A stretch of DNA of 64,000 nucleotides, taken from assembly GCA_047947185.1 (NCBI GenBank), contig CP170502.1, positions 1,302,001-1,366,000 of the forward strand, written 5' to 3'. The stretch is from JANQJA01 sp047947185 (GTDB lineage: Bacteria; Pseudomonadota; Gammaproteobacteria; Pseudomonadales; Azotimanducaceae). Made by a program: the position numbers and the translations under genes. Shown piece after piece: positions 35,263-44,876 of the stretch (positions within the stretch are counted from its first letter, which is position 1; each line of letters starts with the position of its first letter). Under the pieces are notes generated by a model. That model was given only the letters and a program-made list of their open reading frames with translations, ran no database searches and was not told the origin of the DNA.

Positions 35263-37779
35263 TTAAAGCCCGCGCAACACCGTGATGGGTGGCGTCTTGA
35301 CCACCTTCAGCGTCGCCAGTGTACCGATGGTCCCGATCAGCAGAATACCCACCAGTGGCCCCAGCACCCACAGTTGCGGGTTCACCGTGTATTCCAGCTG
35401 GAATATCTCGGTTTCCAGGCCATAAACGGTGATCTCGGAACCAAATGTTGCCAGCACGCCGGCAAAAAATCCCAGCGCACAGAACTCAACCATCAGGCTG
35501 CCCATCACCAGCTTCTGCGAGGCGCCCAGGGTTCGAAGAATGGCGTGCTGCTTGAACCGCTCATCCATGCTTGCCTGGATACTGGCCAGGAGTACCAGCC
35601 CTCCCGACACCAGGATCAGCACCAGCACAAGTTCAATTGCCATGGTGACCTGGGCAATGATTGTCTTGATCTGCTCGATCAGGGCATCAATCTCCAGTAC
35701 GGTCATGGTCGGGTACTCACGCAGCAGCTCGTTCAGGAACAGCTTCTGGTCTGCCTGCAGCGAAAAGCTGGTCATGTAGGTTGACGGAAAATCCGCCAGG
35801 GCACCCGGGGACAGAATGACGTAAAAATTGGGTTGCAGGTTATCCCATGCGACTGTGCGGATGTTGCTCACTGTCGCGGGCAGATCCCTGCCCTGAATCG
35901 AGAACACCAGTTCATCGCCGACCTTAAAGCCGTTGCGGCGCGCCATGTCCGCTTCAATTGAGACCAGCGGTGGGCCGACGTAGTCTGACGGCCACCATTC
36001 GCCGGCCACGATGCGGTTGTCGTCCGGCAGGTCCGGTGCGTAGGTCAGGTTACGCCCCGAACTGGCGCTGGGTCCACGCTCATCGTCCCCCTCCTCAAAA
36101 GACTGGCGATCCCGCCGGTCGGTATCCCGCTGGCGTGCTGATTCACCGTTAATGCTTGTGATTCGTCCTCGAATCATTGGATATAGCGGCTGGGACACTA
36201 TGCCTTTTGCCGCGAACAGATCACGAATAGGCGCAACATCCTCTGGAGAAATGTTCACGGCAAAATGATTGGGGGCGTCTTCCGGAATCTGCGCCTGCCA
36301 CTCGTCAATCAGCGCCGTTCGCACCAGGAACAAAATCAGCAGCAGCATGATGGCCAGACCAAACACCAGGATCTGCAGGGTGTTCTCCTGTCCGCGCCGC
36401 TGCATGCCGGCAAGTGCCAGTCGCCAGGCACTACCCGCCTGCATACCAAGCACCCGGCCGGACCTGAGCAATCCCCAGGCAACCGCTGACAGCAATACAA
36501 TGGCCACCACGGCTCCGCTGAAAATCAGCACGGTAAGATACAGGTCTTCGCTGTACCACCACATGAGCCCAATGGTGCCGGCAATCGCAGCACCATAGGT
36601 GAGCCGGTCGGCAGTTGACGGATCAGCCAGGTCACGCCGGATGACCCGCACCGGTTCCGTTGCCCGCAATCGCAACAGTGGTGGCAGCGCATAGGCAAGC
36701 AGGCACACAAATCCGGTAACCAGCCCGAGCCACACGGGGCGCAGGCCGGGACTGGGCAATTCAATGGGAATAAAAGGTTCAAGAATTCGCACAACACCCA
36801 CCTGCACGACATAACCGAGGGCACTACCCGCCAGCGTTGCAACCGTGCCGAGGGTTGCAAAAATGACCAGGAACATGCCGTCGATGGCATTAGGTGTTGC
36901 TCCCAGCGTCTTCAGGACAGCCACGTGGTCGTAGTGCCGCAGGGAATAGCGCTGTGCTGACAGCGCAATTGCCACGCCCGCCAGAACCACACCCAGCAGT
37001 CCACCCAGTAGCAGGAAACGTTCTGCACGATCCAGTGCGCTGCCGATACTCTCTGCCCCCTCCTTGACCCCAAACAGACGGGCATCTTCCCCCAACTGGT
37101 CTTTGGCCCAGTTGTCAAAATCGGCCAGGGGCCCGTTCTCGCCGGCAAACAGGTAGCGATAGGAGACCCGCGAGGCCGGCTGTACCACTTCGGTTGCGGG
37201 CACGTCAGCCAGGTTCATCATGACGCGTGGCCCGGTATCGCTGAACCCGCCGCCCCTGTCGGGTTCCTTGATCAGGATTCTGCCCACCCGAAAACTGGCA
37301 ACGCCAATGTCGATCACATCGCCGATGCCCAGGTCCAGTGAAGGTGCAAGCCGGCTTTCCAGCCAGACTTCCCCTGGCGGCGGTCCCTGTTCCACCACAA
37401 ATCCGTTAACAAATGGTTCATTGGAAGCAATCAGGCGGCCGCGCAGCGGATAGTTCCCGTCAACCGCCTTGACCGAGGCAAACTGCGCCCGCTCGGCCGA
37501 GAACACCATGGACAGAAAGGTCAGGGTTTCCGCCCGCTGGAGACCCAGCCTGTCAGCTTCTGCCAATATGGCCGGCGCCAGGGGCGCGCTGCTGCCAATA
37601 ACCCGGTCTGCGGCCAGGAAGGTAGATGACTCCCTGACCAGTGCCTGGTTCAGACGATCGACAAACAGGGTAATAGTTGTCACGGTGCTGACCGCTATCA
37701 CCAGAGACGCCAGCAGCAGCGTCAGTTCACCCGAGCGCCAGTCCCGCCAGAGAAGCTTCAGAGCAAGTTTGATATTCAT
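35263..37779 (-). CDS. ybbP: FtsX-like ABC transporter permease (YbbP type)
   Basis: 838 residues with one N-terminal helix, a large periplasmic domain, and two FtsX-type membrane modules (around residues 245-400 and 700-835) in the arrangement of YbbP/lipoprotein-release permeases. VILRTLGASQ- and TLGATPNAI-like coupling sequences precede the C-terminal helices. Partner ATPase gene lies six bases upstream; both are divergent from tesA as in E. coli. Substrate not established. Confidence 0.9.
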   Translation of the reverse strand: MNIKLALKLLWRDWRSGELTLLLASLVIAVSTVTTITLFVDRLNQALVRESSTFLAADRVIGSSAPLAPAILAEADRLGLQRAETLTFLSMVFSAERAQFASVKAVDGNYPLRGRLIASNEPFVNGFVVEQGPPPGEVWLESRLAPSLDLGIGDVIDIGVASFRVGRILIKEPDRGGGFSDTGPRVMMNLADVPATEVVQPASRVSYRYLFAGENGPLADFDNWAKDQLGEDARLFGVKEGAESIGSALDRAERFLLLGGLLGVVLAGVAIALSAQRYSLRHYDHVAVLKTLGATPNAIDGMFLVIFATLGTVATLAGSALGYVVQVGVVRILEPFIPIELPSPGLRPVWLGLVTGFVCLLAYALPPLLRLRATEPVRVIRRDLADPSTADRLTYGAAIAGTIGLMWWYSEDLYLTVLIFSGAVVAIVLLSAVAWGLLRSGRVLGMQAGSAWRLALAGMQRRGQENTLQILVFGLAIMLLLILFLVRTALIDEWQAQIPEDAPNHFAVNISPEDVAPIRDLFAAKGIVSQPLYPMIRGRITSINGESARQRDTDRRDRQSFEEGDDERGPSASSGRNLTYAPDLPDDNRIVAGEWWPSDYVGPPLVSIEADMARRNGFKVGDELVFSIQGRDLPATVSNIRTVAWDNLQPNFYVILSPGALADFPSTYMTSFSLQADQKLFLNELLREYPTMTVLEIDALIEQIKTIIAQVTMAIELVLVLILVSGGLVLLASIQASMDERFKQHAILRTLGASQKLVMGSLMVEFCALGFFAGVLATFGSEITVYGLETEIFQLEYTVNPQLWVLGPLVGILLIGTIGTLATLKVVKTPPITVLRGL

Positions 37780-37785
37780 GCCGGA

Positions 37786-38478
37786 TTATTTCGCCTGCGT
37801 CAGTGCGTGCGGTTCTTCCGGCGCGGTCAGCATGCCCGTACTGATGTGAATGGCGCGATCACAGCGATCTGCCAGTCGCATATCGTGGGTCACCAGCACC
37901 AGCGTGGTACCAAATTCCTGGTTCAGGTCAAAAATCAGGTCGATGATATGGGCACCGGTTTTAGTGTCCAGGTTTCCGGTAGGTTCGTCCGCAAACAGGA
38001 TATCAGCTGATGATGCAAAAGCCCGGGCGATCGCCACCCGCTGTTGTTCGCCCCCGGACAGCTGGCGCGGATAGTGATTGCCACGATGGTCAAGTTCCAC
38101 CCGCCGGAGCAGTTCACGGGCCTTGGCCTCAGCCTCCGGGTCTCCCTTGAGTTCCGCCGGCAACATGACATTTTCCAGCGCGGTCAGGCTGCCGAGCAGT
38201 TGAAACGTCTGGAAAACGAACCCCACCATCTCCGATCGCACTTTCGCCCGCGCTTCTTCATCCATGGCCGTAATCTCGTGCGGGCCAAGGAAAACCTGAC
38301 CCCGGGTAGGGATATCCAGACCCGCCAGCAGACTCAGCAGCGTGGTCTTGCCAGACCCTGAAGCCCCGACAATCGCCACGCTCTCTGATTTCTTGATTTC
38401 GAGATCGATCCCTTTCAAGATGGTCAATTCTCCCTCAGATGTCGTAACAGTTTTTCCGAGGTCCCTGGTTTTGATCAT
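37786..38478 (-). CDS. ybbA: ABC transporter ATP-binding protein (YbbA type)
   Basis: 230 residues from the ATG at 38478. Walker A GASGSGKTTLL, signature LSGGEQQRVAIARAF, Walker B ILFADEPTGNLD and H-loop VTHDMRLADR are intact; overall closest to the LolD/YbbA group. The frame extends 63 bases further upstream but that part overlaps tesA coding. Its start codon interlocks with the divergent tesA start (CATG). Functions with the FtsX-like permease. Confidence 0.93.
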   Translation of the reverse strand: MIKTRDLGKTVTTSEGELTILKGIDLEIKKSESVAIVGASGSGKTTLLSLLAGLDIPTRGQVFLGPHEITAMDEEARAKVRSEMVGFVFQTFQLLGSLTALENVMLPAELKGDPEAEAKARELLRRVELDHRGNHYPRQLSGGEQQRVAIARAFASSADILFADEPTGNLDTKTGAHIIDLIFDLNQEFGTTLVLVTHDMRLADRCDRAIHISTGMLTAPEEPHALTQAK

Positions 38479-39166
38479 GATTTCCGACGTCACGCGTACC
38501 CTCAAGCTTTTGGCTGTTGTAGTGCTGGTTTGCGCCAGCAATCCCGCTTATACGAAAGAAAACACCATCGTGGTTTTCGGCGACAGTATCAGTGCCGCCT
38601 ACGGGATGGAACAGGATGAAGGATGGGTTAACCTGCTGGCCAAACGCATCGCTCAAAACGGCCTCCCCTGGACGGTCGTCAATGCCAGCGTCAGCGGTGA
38701 AACCTCCGGCGGTGGACTCGTAAGATTACCCAAAACCCTGGAACTTCACCAACCGGATCTTCTGATCCTTGAACTGGGTGGCAATGACGGCCTCCGGGGT
38801 TACCCGATTGCCCGGATCCGCGACAACCTCAGCAGCATGGTGGAACAGAGCCAGCAGGTGGGCGCCAGCGTGCTGTTGATTGGTATGGTACTGCCACCCA
38901 ACTACGGCAGACGCTATATCCAGGCATTCGAGGGCATCTTTCCGGAGGTCGCGGAGCAGCACGGCGTACCCCTGATTCCTTTTTTGCTCGACGGCATTGC
39001 CACCCCCGCCAGCCTGGTACAGCGAGATGGTATTCATCCCCGTCCGGAAGCCCAACCCATGATCATGGAGCAGGTCTGGCAGGCCCTTGCCGGTACCCTG
39101 ATGGCCGGACCGCAGGAGACATCAGAAAAGATCGAGTTGCAGGGTGGCCTTATCGGCGACCAGTAG
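38477..39166 (+). CDS. tesA: Arylesterase / acyl-CoA thioesterase I / lysophospholipase L1
   Basis: 229 residues of the SGNH hydrolase family, periplasmic. Signal peptide (residues 1-25), block I VVFGDSISAAYG (Ser37), Gly in block II NASVSGETSGGG, Asn in LELGGNDGLRGY and DGIHPRPEAQP with the Asp and His. ATG at 38477 overlaps the ybbA ATG on the other strand. The 3' end overlaps the convergent YgjP-like gene by 45 bases, both ends being coding-like. Confidence 0.93.
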   Translation: MISDVTRTLKLLAVVVLVCASNPAYTKENTIVVFGDSISAAYGMEQDEGWVNLLAKRIAQNGLPWTVVNASVSGETSGGGLVRLPKTLELHQPDLLILELGGNDGLRGYPIARIRDNLSSMVEQSQQVGASVLLIGMVLPPNYGRRYIQAFEGIFPEVAEQHGVPLIPFLLDGIATPASLVQRDGIHPRPEAQPMIMEQVWQALAGTLMAGPQETSEKIELQGGLIGDQ

Positions 39167-39847
39167 TTTTTCCCGTTCGCGCCAGTCTGGCATCACCCGG
39201 TCCATCAGCGCATAAAACGCCTTGTTGTGGGGAAAGTGGCGCAGGTGACACAGCTCATGGGTCACAACAAAATCGATGGCGGCAAGCGGCTTCTGCATCA
39301 GCAGGCTATTGAGACAAATTTCGCCTGCACTTGAGCAGCTACCCCATCGAGCCCGCATTTTCCTGACGGTCACGGCAGCAACGGGCAGATCCGCCCGGAA
39401 CCGCTGGCGACAGAGTTGAACCCGCCCGGGGAGCAGCTTCAGGGCCTCAGTCCGGTAGAACCGGTTAATGGCCTGTTCAACACGCTGACTGTCGGATGGA
39501 TCCTGGCACCTTACCCGCATCTCGTTGCCCAGCGTACAGACCTGCTGCGTCCGCCCCTCGGCCAGCGAGAGTCGCAGGGAACGGCCAAGGTAATCATGAC
39601 GCTCCCCCTGCACATATCGGGGCGGCTGGGGCAGGCGCTGTACAGCCAGCGTCGTCAGGGATTCATCAATCCAGGCACGGCGGGATTCAAGGAAAGCGTT
39701 GATTTCCGTCCAGGGACACCGGAGTGGTGCCCGAAGCTCTACCGGCCGATCCGCAAATACGTGGATCGCCATGGTCTTTCGCCGCATGCGCAGGATCTTG
39801 ACAGGCACCTCCCGCGCACCACAGACCACCAGACGCAGATCATTCAC
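39122..39847 (-). CDS. YgjP-like (SprT-family) zinc metallopeptidase
   Basis: 241 residues, DUF45 family. Zinc motif HELCHLRHFPHNKAFYALMDR (HExxH plus downstream residues), preceded by KMRARWGSCSSAGEICLNSLL. Cytosolic; members have been proposed as proteases, with little biochemistry. Follows bolA by six bases; probably the last gene of the minus-strand run. Confidence 0.87.
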   Translation of the reverse strand: MNDLRLVVCGAREVPVKILRMRRKTMAIHVFADRPVELRAPLRCPWTEINAFLESRRAWIDESLTTLAVQRLPQPPRYVQGERHDYLGRSLRLSLAEGRTQQVCTLGNEMRVRCQDPSDSQRVEQAINRFYRTEALKLLPGRVQLCRQRFRADLPVAAVTVRKMRARWGSCSSAGEICLNSLLMQKPLAAIDFVVTHELCHLRHFPHNKAFYALMDRVMPDWREREKLLVADKATLQLDLF

Positions 39848-39853
39848 ACGCTT

Positions 39854-40162
39854 TCAGGGCTTCCGGGCACAAGGTGGAGACATGGGCGCGTCGCCCTTCC
39901 GTGATACCCATTCCGAGGCGGTGTAGGTATGTATGGCCAGCGCATGGATCCGGTTCGCCAGTTCGTCCGCAAGAATACGATTGACCATCTGGTGCCTGGC
40001 AACCAGCCGCAGCCCGTCAAATTCCGGCGACACCAGCACCACTTTAAAGTGCGATTCTGATCCTGCCGGCACATTGTGGTTATGGCTCTCATTCTGCACT
40101 TCCAGGTGCAGCAGCGGCAGGGATTGCGCAAGCTTGTCCTCGATGGTCGCCTGGACGGACAC
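39854..40162 (-). CDS. bolA: BolA family protein
   Basis: 102 residues with a GTG start. SIEDKL-like start (QATIEDKLAQSL), HNVPAGSESHFKVVLVS and the helix-turn-helix-like RILADELANRIHALAIHTYTASEW are typical of BolA, which works with monothiol glutaredoxin on Fe-S clusters and affects morphology. Starts two bases after the cyclase stop. Confidence 0.93.
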   Translation of the reverse strand: MSVQATIEDKLAQSLPLLHLEVQNESHNHNVPAGSESHFKVVLVSPEFDGLRLVARHQMVNRILADELANRIHALAIHTYTASEWVSRKGDAPMSPPCARKP

Positions 40163-40164
40163 GG

Positions 40165-42237
40165 TTAACCCTTTTCGGTCAGGTGAAAAACGCCATCCCA
40201 GTCTTTGGGTGGCGGTGATGCCAGGTAGGCTTCACTGCGCGCCAGGAAAGTCTTGCTTGGTCCGTCACCGGGATCAATCGACAGGCACAGTTTGAAAGCA
40301 GCTTTTGCCGCCGCAAAGTCCTGTTCCAGATAAAGCCTGCGCGCTTTCTCAAATTGCGTCATGAGGTCAGCCCGTAGTCCCGTGGTCTTGCCATGCCTTT
40401 CCAGCAACTGGTAGATGGTGACGGGTTTGCGTTTGCCAACCACCAGAATCCTGTCCAGTTCACGGACATCAACGTCATTACGACAAAGTTCGTAGGTCGA
40501 TTCCGAGATCAGCGTACCGGAGTTATATGCCTTGTTGGCACCTTCAAGCCGGGCCGCGAGATTCACCGCGTCTCCCATGATGGTGTAGTTCATACGCTGG
40601 GCCGAGCCCATGTTGCCGACAACCATGGGCCCCGAATTGAGTCCCATCCGCACGTTGATTTCGGGATAACCTTTGGTCATCCAACGTTCCCTTAGCGGCA
40701 CCAGCGCGTTTTTCATGTCGATGGCAGCGAGACAGGCGCGTTTTGCATGGTCTTCCTGGATGGAAGGCGCACCCCAGAAAGCGATAATGGCGTCACCCTC
40801 AAACTTGTCAACCGTCCCCTCAGCCGCAATGATGATGTTACACATCTCGGTCAGGTAGTCGTTCAGCACGTTTACCAGTTCCGTGGGTGACATGTTTTCA
40901 GAGAAGGTGGAGAAAGCGGCAATATCGGAAAAATAGGCCGTCATTTCCCGTTCTTCACCCCCCAGGGACAGCTTCTTGGGATCCCGAACCAGATCGGCCA
41001 CAACCCGGGGTGAAAGGTACTGACCAAAAGCGTCACGGATCTGGGCTTTCTGCCCCATTTCAACGATGTAAAAACGCGCATTCATCACCACAATGGCAAA
41101 AATTGATGCGATGAGAATGTAACTCATCGACAGGACCAGCCCCAGGTAGACATATGCCCAGGTGGCCAGGGCAATAAACACGACAATGACGCCAATACTC
41201 ACAGTGTTGCGCGGCAGCGGGTTGGAAATCTTGACCGTGGCAAGCAGCGCCACCATCACCGCCAGCGCAACCAGGAACTCGGTCAGCAGCGAGGCCGCCT
41301 GCAGCGGGCCATTGCGCAGGATGCTGCTGATGGAGTTTGCAATAACTTCCACACCGTAGACGTTGCCAACCGGCGTCTCGAACTCGTCATGTGCAACCTC
41401 CGCTACCTCTCCAATCAGCACTATTCGGTCGGCAACGAGATAACTCATTTCTTCCAACTCTTCCTGGTCTTCCGGGAACAGGATATCGCCGGCAGAAATA
41501 CCAGCCACCTCATGCAACTGCACAGTGCCGCCGTCACCATCAGCCGGCAGCAGTGGATAATCAATGTAGATGTCGTTGAACTGGTCGAGCGGTATCTGTA
41601 TCTCATCGCCAATTGCCAGTGTATTTCCATGAAGTTCGGGTTCCACACCCAGATAGTTGGCCACGGTGCGAACGGCAAAAGACCATTCCCCGTCAGCGGC
41701 AATCTCGTGATAGAGGCGCAAGCGCGTGATGCTTTCCGAAATCGCGCTGTTGGGCGAGATATTCGAATAGCCGGAACTTGTCACCTGGTCAAACAGGTCG
41801 ATAGCATGATTCACCACACCCTGGTAGCGGCCGTCCTCAATCACCGCCTGCGACACCAGGACCACGTTGCCCGCCTCCACCAATGCCTCGGCAAGTGCCG
41901 GGTCCTCCCCGTAGGCACTGTTGAAGTCGAGCAGGATGTCGACGCCAATCACCGCGGCACCCATCCGGGAAAGCCGCCTGATGATTTCAGCCAGGTCAAC
42001 ACGGCGCAGCGGATAAGCGCCATATTCCTCATAGAACAGCTCATCCGTGTAGACGATGACAACATCATCGAGGGGGGTTGTGTGGTATTCGTCAGCGAGA
42101 TGGGTGCGGGCAATCTGTCGGTAGGACAGCGTTTCGTCTTCCAGCAGTGAGAACGCTTCCTGGTACTCAAAGACAACCGCCAGTGCAAACACCACGGCAA
42201 TCGCAAAGAGATCGTAACGCCGTTTTCCTGTGCCCAT
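40165..42237 (-). CDS. CHASE2-domain class III adenylate/guanylate cyclase
   Basis: 690 residues from the ATG at 42237 (GGAG five bases upstream). One N-terminal helix, a periplasmic CHASE2 sensor (about 30-330), three closely spaced helices (about 310-395), then a class III cyclase domain (about 425-605) with metal aspartates in AYFSDIAAFS and FEGDAIIAFWG and the Asn/Arg pair in MGDAVNLAARLEG. The metal and transition-state residues look complete; ATP versus GTP is not certain. The C-terminal 80 residues look TPR-like. Its CHASE2 is closely related to that of the kinase at the head of the operon. Confidence 0.92.
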   Translation of the reverse strand: MGTGKRRYDLFAIAVVFALAVVFEYQEAFSLLEDETLSYRQIARTHLADEYHTTPLDDVVIVYTDELFYEEYGAYPLRRVDLAEIIRRLSRMGAAVIGVDILLDFNSAYGEDPALAEALVEAGNVVLVSQAVIEDGRYQGVVNHAIDLFDQVTSSGYSNISPNSAISESITRLRLYHEIAADGEWSFAVRTVANYLGVEPELHGNTLAIGDEIQIPLDQFNDIYIDYPLLPADGDGGTVQLHEVAGISAGDILFPEDQEELEEMSYLVADRIVLIGEVAEVAHDEFETPVGNVYGVEVIANSISSILRNGPLQAASLLTEFLVALAVMVALLATVKISNPLPRNTVSIGVIVVFIALATWAYVYLGLVLSMSYILIASIFAIVVMNARFYIVEMGQKAQIRDAFGQYLSPRVVADLVRDPKKLSLGGEEREMTAYFSDIAAFSTFSENMSPTELVNVLNDYLTEMCNIIIAAEGTVDKFEGDAIIAFWGAPSIQEDHAKRACLAAIDMKNALVPLRERWMTKGYPEINVRMGLNSGPMVVGNMGSAQRMNYTIMGDAVNLAARLEGANKAYNSGTLISESTYELCRNDVDVRELDRILVVGKRKPVTIYQLLERHGKTTGLRADLMTQFEKARRLYLEQDFAAAKAAFKLCLSIDPGDGPSKTFLARSEAYLASPPPKDWDGVFHLTEKG

Positions 42238-42338
42238 GCACACTCCGCCCTGTGATTATATTGATGCGACGGCAGCCGCCAGGCGACGCCATCGCACCAT
42301 CTTAATCTATCGCGGAGGTGCTTTACAAAGTGGCGGGT

Positions 42339-43286
42339 CTAGGGCCCGTCCGCCAGTGCAGCGTTGTAAAGCCGTGCTTCATTTTCCCGCAGGTTATCCA
42401 GCTTGAGATCCTGGTAGGACTGAATCAGCAGGGGGCGCATCTCGTGATCATCCGGATACTCCTGAAAGTATTCGCGATAGGCATCCATGGCAGCAACGTA
42501 CATGTTGTGTGCTTCAAGCACGCTGGTCTCCAGGAATACATCCTCTTCGATCCCGGCAAGTTCCTTGTTGATCTTCGCCTCTTCCGCGTCGCTGATCCAC
42601 ACGAGCGTTGATTTGCTGCGAGGAATGTAAACAGTTCCGTCCTTGTCCAGCACCTCAACGTGATAAGTGTATTCGCCCGGCTTGAGACCGCTGACCGTGT
42701 ACCTGATCATCTCGGAAGTTGACTGGGCAGGAATCTCTACCGCTTTGCCGTCAATCACCAGTCGATAAGAATACTCAGGGCACGCATTTCGCCACACAAG
42801 ATCGGGGTGGGATTTGGACAGGGTCACAGTGCGGATCGTGCGAACCTTGTTGTCACAGGCCTGTTCGTCACCGCTGGTATAGCTGCGCCGAACTGTTGTA
42901 TAACGCTGGGCCTTGGCAAACTTGTTGGCAAGACTTTCAAAAATGCTGACCGATTCCTCTTTCGGTTTCGACAGGCTGCCTTCAACCACCGAAACCCCCT
43001 GGTCTTCTACCTGTACAATCGTGTTTGCACCCAGTTCCTGGGACAAACCGGTTTCCTGGTTGATCAACTTGCCACTGCCATCTTTACCGGTCTTGATCTG
43101 GTAGCCAGAGAACAGATACTTGGTCCGCCGTACCGGTCGCCAGTTATCGCCGCTGCGACTGTAGGCCACGTCACCTTCAACCTGAACCAGTTTGGCAACG
43201 GGTGCTTCCCTGGCAATTGCAGGGTTGGTCGCCCCTACCGCGAACAGGACAAGCATTACCACTACGCCCATGGACTTTAGTTTCAT
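42339..43286 (-). CDS. FecR-domain periplasmic protein
   Basis: 315 residues with a signal peptide ending NPAIA (residue about 25) and AAGGAG before the ATG. N-terminal FecR-like domain (KLVQVEGDVAYSRSGDNWRPV ... LFSGYQIKTGKDGSGKL), a central cysteine pair (EQACDNK ... WRNACPEY) and an alpha-helical, TPR-like C-terminus. Such proteins often sit in signalling or envelope-stress operons. Placed between the FHA gene and the cyclase; may sense or scaffold in the periplasm for the CHASE2 proteins (inference). Confidence 0.83.
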   Translation of the reverse strand: MKLKSMGVVVMLVLFAVGATNPAIAREAPVAKLVQVEGDVAYSRSGDNWRPVRRTKYLFSGYQIKTGKDGSGKLINQETGLSQELGANTIVQVEDQGVSVVEGSLSKPKEESVSIFESLANKFAKAQRYTTVRRSYTSGDEQACDNKVRTIRTVTLSKSHPDLVWRNACPEYSYRLVIDGKAVEIPAQSTSEMIRYTVSGLKPGEYTYHVEVLDKDGTVYIPRSKSTLVWISDAEEAKINKELAGIEEDVFLETSVLEAHNMYVAAMDAYREYFQEYPDDHEMRPLLIQSYQDLKLDNLRENEARLYNAALADGP

Positions 43287-43391
43287 TGCTGAACTCCTTT
43301 TATAAAGTGGTCGGGTTCACACACCTGGTGCACTTCCCTTACCGGTACCATCTTAATGGGTACACACACAGATTGTACGACCATTCATCGG

Positions 43392-44009
43392 TCAATCCTG
43401 CCCGTCCGGCAGCACATATTCCATCAGCACTCCGGCAACTTCAATACGATCGCCATGTTCAAGTTTGCGTGACTTGAAACCGGTTGGCTCACCATTGACC
43501 AGCGGCACGCGTTCCCGGTCCTTGCCGCCATCCACGTGAATAATAAAGTGGCCCTGCGGGCGACGCGAAATGGCGGCCACCTGCACGCCCGGTTCACCCA
43601 CCGTTGTCAGGCCTTCCTCCAGCGGCAGGACCTTACCTGCATTCTTGCCATTCAGCACCCGCAATTGCCCACTCAGTGACGCCGGGGTCGGAGCCACCGG
43701 GCGGACCGGCACTTCCGGCGCACCGCTGATAACAAACTTGAGGCGGTGTTCGCCAATGGTCACCACGTCATCGTTGGCCAACAGGTACTGGCCGTTGATG
43801 CGTTTGCCACGGACATAAATACCGTTGGTGCTGCCCAGATCCTCTATGGCGTACTTGCCGGAACTGACCATTATGCGGGCGTGGTTCCCGCTCACTGCCG
43901 GATCCTTGATGGAGATATCACACTCCGAACGGCGGCCGATGGTTAGTCCCTGCCCACTGAACACAAACTGATCAATCGGCTTCTCGTCTTTAATGACAAT
44001 TATCTTCAA
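43392..44009 (-). CDS. FHA-domain protein with a second degenerate FHA-like module
   Basis: 205 residues, cytosolic. First FHA domain is canonical (TIGRRSECDISIKDPAVSGNHARI ... LGSTNGIYVRGKRI), so it should bind phosphothreonine peptides. The second half keeps the fold pattern (VLNGKNAGKVLPLEEGLTTVGEPG ... HVDGGK ... LEHGDRIEVAGVLMEYV) but lacks the Arg/Ser/Asn-His binding residues. Lies between PP2C phosphatase and FecR genes, suggesting it reads or carries kinase phosphorylation. Confidence 0.9.
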   Translation of the reverse strand: MKIIVIKDEKPIDQFVFSGQGLTIGRRSECDISIKDPAVSGNHARIMVSSGKYAIEDLGSTNGIYVRGKRINGQYLLANDDVVTIGEHRLKFVISGAPEVPVRPVAPTPASLSGQLRVLNGKNAGKVLPLEEGLTTVGEPGVQVAAISRRPQGHFIIHVDGGKDRERVPLVNGEPTGFKSRKLEHGDRIEVAGVLMEYVLPDGQD

Positions 44010-44042
44010 CGCTTGCTTGCCTTCATGACGTTTACCAAATAC

Positions 44043-44876
44043 CTACTCAAACCAGTTCACAATCCGGTTGAAAAGGTTGCCCTGCGCCGGAAACGGTTTG
44101 CTGATCCTGGCGAGTACCACCGAAATATTGTCCTTTCCACCACTGGCGTTTGCCACATTAACCAGATGACCGGCCGTTTCAGCCAGATTGCTGCCCAGTT
44201 CGCGAAACGTCGTTTCAATATCATCATCCGTCACCAGGTCTGTCAGTCCATCAGAACACATCAGGTAGATGTCACCAACCCGGGCCTTGTGCTCGTGAAC
44301 TTCTGCTTCCACCGTCGGCGCCACCCCAAGTGCCCGGGTCACAACGTTTTTCCTGTTCGATTCCCGGGCTTCTTCCTTGGTGTAGAGGCCCTTGTCGATC
44401 AGTTCCTGGACAAAACTGTGATCTTTGGTGATCTGCTCGAGCTTATTGTCGCGAAAGCGGTAAACCCGTGAGTCGCCGATATGCCCAACATAGACCTTGT
44501 TGTCGTGAAACAGGCTGACCAGCACTGTGGTACCCATACCGCGACACTGCGGCTGGGTTTGGGATACATGGAATACAGCGCTGTTGGCCTTCTCGATCAG
44601 GTATTTGACAACCCGTGAGCAGGCGGGCAGGTCATCGGTGTCCGCGGGCAGTTCCTCAGCAACGCCACTCTGTCCCTCGCTGAAGGCAACAAGGTCGTCA
44701 ATCAGCAGGTGTACTGTCATGGAACTCGCGACCTCACCGGCGTTCAGGCCGCCCATGCCGTCGGCCAGAACGGCAATCCCGAGGTGTTCCACGCAACTGA
44801 CATAATCCTCGTTGTGATCTCGCACCTGACCAACATCAGTCTGGGCAACAAAATCAATTCTCCCTTTCACATTCAT
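44043..44876 (-). CDS. PP2C-family serine/threonine phosphatase (Stp1-like)
   Basis: 277 residues, cytosolic, metal-dependent. Motifs RDHNEDY, VLADGMGGLNAGEVAS, GMGTTVLVSL, GHIGDSRVYR, LCSDGLTDLVTDDDI and GGKDNISVVLARI are complete. Expected to dephosphorylate targets of the neighbouring kinase; its start overlaps the kinase stop by four bases (ATGA), a classic kinase-phosphatase pair. Confidence 0.95.
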   Translation of the reverse strand: MNVKGRIDFVAQTDVGQVRDHNEDYVSCVEHLGIAVLADGMGGLNAGEVASSMTVHLLIDDLVAFSEGQSGVAEELPADTDDLPACSRVVKYLIEKANSAVFHVSQTQPQCRGMGTTVLVSLFHDNKVYVGHIGDSRVYRFRDNKLEQITKDHSFVQELIDKGLYTKEEARESNRKNVVTRALGVAPTVEAEVHEHKARVGDIYLMCSDGLTDLVTDDDIETTFRELGSNLAETAGHLVNVANASGGKDNISVVLARISKPFPAQGNLFNRIVNWFE

